This document shows positions 63,001-64,000 of a stretch of DNA of 64,000 bases, one piece after another; positions within the stretch are counted from its first letter, which is position 1, and every line of letters begins with the position of its first letter. The stretch covers positions 1 through 64,000 of the forward strand of contig JAFPZF010000054.1 of assembly GCA_017417385.1 (NCBI GenBank). Reading direction: 5' to 3'. The DNA is from Bacteroidales bacterium (GTDB lineage: Bacteria > Bacteroidota > Bacteroidia > Bacteroidales > Marinilabiliaceae). Position numbers and translations under genes: made by a program. The notes under the pieces are model-generated. The model was not told the DNA's origin, ran no database searches, and saw only the letters and a list, made by a program, of their open reading frames with translations.

Positions 63001-64000
63001 GCTTGACAACAAGCAAGACTGCATCTTCAAACTCGTTATAGCAATACCTGTAGTTGCCAAGATCATCAACCTTGTACTTCTTCGTCGCTATGACTGTGTA
63101 CTTGTACTCTCCCGGTACTGTCTGTACTGCCAACGGGAATTTGAGTACAGGCAACGACTTGTCGTCACTAAACATTCCGAGTGATACTCCATCCTCGTCA
63201 TAGAGCTCATACGTTACCTCAAACTTGTCATCTGCTATGTTCTGCCTCTGAGGACTATTGAGCGCTATGGTAGCGAACTCGCCTACACATATCGTGTCTG
63301 CCTTAGCTGTGATTGCATCGCCAGTACCTATCGCGATGTCCGGATCAAGTGGCAACGTGATATCCGTAACCTTAACCTTGTTCGTGCTTGTGACGCAGGT
63401 CTCAAGTCCTATGTACTGTGCCTCGACGGTGTACGTGCCGACTATCGCATGCTCGAAGGTAAATGGCTTGCCACTCGCGTCTCCGATATGTACATCTCCG
63501 TATGCATAGCCGTCACGCTTCAATACATACTGGTAACCATCCTGCTGTCCGCTGACTGTCAGCGTCAAGCCTACCTCGTCACCGCAATAGTAACCGAAGT
63601 TGTCCGCCGTCAACGTCTGCTCTGCCGCAGGCTCGACTGCCGTGACTGTTACTGAGTTGTTCATCATCTGCGGACAGCCGTTGAAGTAGCACAAGATCTC
63701 AAATGTCGCGCTCTTCACGCCCGCAGGCAATGTTACGTTCTCAAATACTATCGGCCTCCCGTTCGGCTTACTCTCCTTCCTTGCTATCTCGACACCATCC
63801 ATCAAGAGTGCATACCAATGAGGATACTTCGTCGTGTAGTCTGAGTGTTTGTCGATCGTCGGATCTGGGTTGACTGTCTGGATCGTGATTCCAGCCTTGT
63901 CATCCGTACAGTACAGTCCATTTGCTGGCGTCATCATCACGTCAAACAACTCTGTCGTCGCAATGTCAACTACCATCTCGCCCGGCAACATCTTCTCGCA
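57011..64000 (-). CDS. Giant secreted repeat protein with gliding-motility-type (type-B) C-terminal domain (partial)
   Basis: At least 2330 codons; the frame is open through 64000, so the N-terminus lies outside. The C-terminus has the type-B T9SS signal: IPNAFSPNGDGFNDVFKI, LEVFNRWGTLVYRSSG and SGTYYYVFTVHF. The body holds beta-rich modules. Roughly from 59.5 to 61.8 kb it alternates two types of about 100 residues. Type A has DGATYxL, AGxYTVxAxY and LGK. Type B has FNDxxYxC, YYLTxD, GxYxVWASY and CMxxIGKV. Each module has spaced Cys. Such proteins act as surface adhesins or motility filaments. The PorP/SprF partner follows directly. Cys-bearing repeats suggest disulphides or metal sites; no catalytic domain is seen. 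Confidence 0.88.
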   Translation of the reverse strand, partial: CEKMLPGEMVVDIATTELFDVMMTPANGLYCTDDKAGITIQTVNPDPTIDKHSDYTTKYPHWYALLMDGVEIARKESKPNGRPIVFENVTLPAGVKSATFEILCYFNGCPQMMNNSVTVTAVEPAAEQTLTADNFGYYCGDEVGLTLTVSGQQDGYQYVLKRDGYAYGDVHIGDASGKPFTFEHAIVGTYTVEAQYIGLETCVTSTNKVKVTDITLPLDPDIAIGTGDAITAKADTICVGEFATIALNSPQRQNIADDKFEVTYELYDEDGVSLGMFSDDKSLPVLKFPLAVQTVPGEYKYTVIATKKYKVDDLGNYRYCYNEFEDAVLLVVKPRPLTAETTHQEIVDPTVLTAEPCYGIDIVVDNAVTDDENIVYQLYVLNKKGVKSNYPIATLNPTKEKAADPAKTTFYFADIRDADGNYEVWVTNGYCEDLVGTENVKSDKLPKVQQLVVDGAMCEFDKGVEVRLEDSEKNTSYALYFVPATDVKIPEEDIDVDYLESLSPRLLNTQVATLDHQMVIFEDLDYADRAIDDKKYGDLLRRDGYYYLVITKTDDPYKCEVKSPYRKFQTRKLPKSFDLRLDEEIYCGSPYTAGVKAYVDGSEFSSEATITYALMKVAEDGVSTSIVEMMPSNTSGRVEFNTILEEGTYKAAAIKEYTDGVICTSEMAYPVTVVKKPRPETLIADMSFDEKVCDGEKFAYEIPAASLADGLTYKLVPFDDESEVIESQNYDGTTPVVLTGMTATGSYKVLVSYNGACESVRGSGKVEYLEGIESNVIDLVTCDNVYTINRKYLHDGATYKLIDTANVVVEQVDYIEATVTDVTFTMPKAGEYTIEASYEAISAGKCATKLGKILLYNQPTDLKIDRTLYVCDNSATVYELSDENALEDGMTYYMTTDEETPYEIGSKGKVFNADGGKITFDVKAVGEYVIWASNPGYACMQPVGELHVVNLPKIDNTTKMSVLTCQSEIKVEDSYLQDGATYALVEGGVDYKTVVYDASTMTEVKFTGVKAGTYTVEAWYDIAGDKWCPVKIGDATKYAELESIDMDDYWYLCNGNVYNLTEKFGTKLETGATYFLTPEAETPTTGGQTNTGTMDLVYPVKEGVYQLWANYMGSDCMDQIGKLTVVASEINGENSIDEELCGDSYMLDATLLHADVTYTLSEVNGAVADVKLTTDGTTDVEFTGITAGEYIITAAYEGHGQVACQTVLGKLHKYGDLKDLKFNDVLYAKGAKSVTYSLTELHKADLELNARYYVVVDTMTTVPVTDLGKKYDAKSEIEFTLNPGDYKVWASYTDKNCLMSIGKVTVKALDDFDVLKQIDLIVCDNEVKIDTVYLRPGATYELLRAGVDTLSLTYDTAKVSVDDMVFKLTESGVYDVRAMYIVGGDTLNIKTLGKITKHDEFKVIGFNDKVYACGGDPVVYNLVAEHGSDMISGVRYYLTADSVMPQSSGEVGNIYTGKDIKFVMTESGRYSVWASYDDYKCITEIGNVDVSLMDLDAYEFRAVRSCEDDRVTFAIDSTNTGVTYQLYAHSQSTKTLKEVGTAVTGNDKPYSWEPVMIDEDADFYVVKASLGKCEITTNRVYVRAIDYDIEWVASNFWKDDKGVCSAADPELFLEPSQEGVDYYLVRDGKMLTETAQAGNGGQLKWTIARETGKTEFTVMGVRGNCTSPDMWPKVEIDFDAATPPTGRLTLYVQGVSYNSDSKDIPSVCPGSNVNVTAMVEGVNVKTYNFYRRLGNKKELRQTLPTNAFIPFAEDENIGGDITVSLSVTTYGGCEFAIADSITFHLGNDYSEEEHLVAKDGIYEYCYGEPGVKLAFINTPMAGYTYRLFKVYDETDSINHFDELIDIQEVPEFYNGVPVTKSQVDSLFFNGWGFGESSADYAEKGFYYVRVRTPEGCDLWTNTVEVIENPLPVDSTTEVFFAGRDADGHVDLTSQNFDFGVLDGGFMVLKGVKPNVRYNLIHTDIPGVVLETKTSDDVDEQGMIVFGPIRSLEVDREQYGVPDTLSNWGEGYYDIEAIDMNTNCSVRVGDVLFVDEELIAHDVEIYLKKNEMSRIVSLVPPKGYKYTKKYIEWSTKIDKVFLPVVDYDEDGRYVWDEGQTNDLDYTNYPGYVNNVNEGNIKFQLLPSVDETGKEIPINGTYGFVDVMKRYSDSNILPKDEDSKTGWFVYEKKPSFFGREQVKYQIYNSLFTDKKGNKLRVSNTATITILCGNEETGDSTSVFLIPNAFSPNGDGFNDVFKIIIPDKYQANSESKLEVFNRWGTLVYRSSGLQYGADGEWWDGTSKTSNMLTLGTKLPSGTYYYVFTVHFIDQSKGVKAEREMHGYIELRR

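Overview
The window is bacterial chromosomal DNA from the Bacteroidota, most likely the order Bacteroidales and perhaps the Prevotellaceae. Direct signs are Bacteroidota-type promoters (TAnnTTTG -7 boxes), type IX secretion (T9SS) proteins (PorP/SprF family, a PorE-like TPR/PD40/CRD/OmpA protein, a giant protein with a gliding-motility-type C-terminal domain), a SusA-like GH13 enzyme, and a pectate lyase ending in a short sorting tail of the kind common in Prevotella. The genus is inference. Coding density is high, no tRNA or rRNA gene was seen, and there is no phage or complete insertion sequence.

Layout. 1-3.1 kb: the 5' end of a large secreted protein leaving the window on the left, a 400-bp composite hairpin repeat (element A), then a T9SS-type PL1 pectate lyase. 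3.1-5.6 kb: an exported KduI isomerase and an orphan PTS EIIC-GAT permease in one minus-strand operon. 5.9-9.4 kb: two envelope cyclophilins plus a GH13 amylase-family enzyme. 9.5-14.9 kb: an alpha-2-macroglobulin lipoprotein. 15-21.6 kb: an AraC regulator divergent from an RND efflux operon whose membrane-fusion gene has an in-frame TAG. 21.7-27.6 kb: CPBP protease, OmpH/Skp lipoprotein, CNNM/CorC protein, SRPBCC protein, NSS transporter, helix-hairpin-helix protein. 27.7-32.6 kb: a large TPR protein and its outer-membrane barrel partner, followed by a second composite repeat (element B). 33-38.4 kb: GNAT acetyltransferase, gyrB, and a siderophore/cobalamin-type ABC importer. 38.5-43.7 kb: TPR protein, ribH, a conserved hypothetical, rsmI, a coiled-coil protein, DUF4783 and nadC. 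43.8-49.7 kb: GH2 beta-galactosidase, two paralogous small proteins and a rhamnogalacturonan acetylesterase. 49.7-53.2 kb: an Rpn-like remnant or small protein, topB and RNase P RNA. 53.2-64 kb: a minus-strand T9SS-linked cluster running giant type-B CTD protein, PorP/SprF, PorE-like protein, double-SPOR protein.

How they fit together. Pectate lyase, KduI, the EIIC permease, rhamnogalacturonan acetylesterase and beta-galactosidase point to pectin and rhamnogalacturonan breakdown. KduI carries a clear signal peptide and is co-transcribed with the orphan permease. This suggests that uronate isomerisation happens in the periplasm before uptake, which is an unusual arrangement. The right-hand cluster looks like a cell-surface adhesin with its own outer-membrane partner and peptidoglycan anchor.

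The most unusual non-coding signal is the composite hairpin repeat, present twice in opposite orientations. It is built from units of about 53-70 bp in which every apical stem differs in sequence yet stays self-complementary around an invariant CTTG loop. A second family consists of 11-bp tandem repeats (GGTTAGACCTG-like) at four intergenic sites. Both look like undescribed or poorly described intergenic systems.
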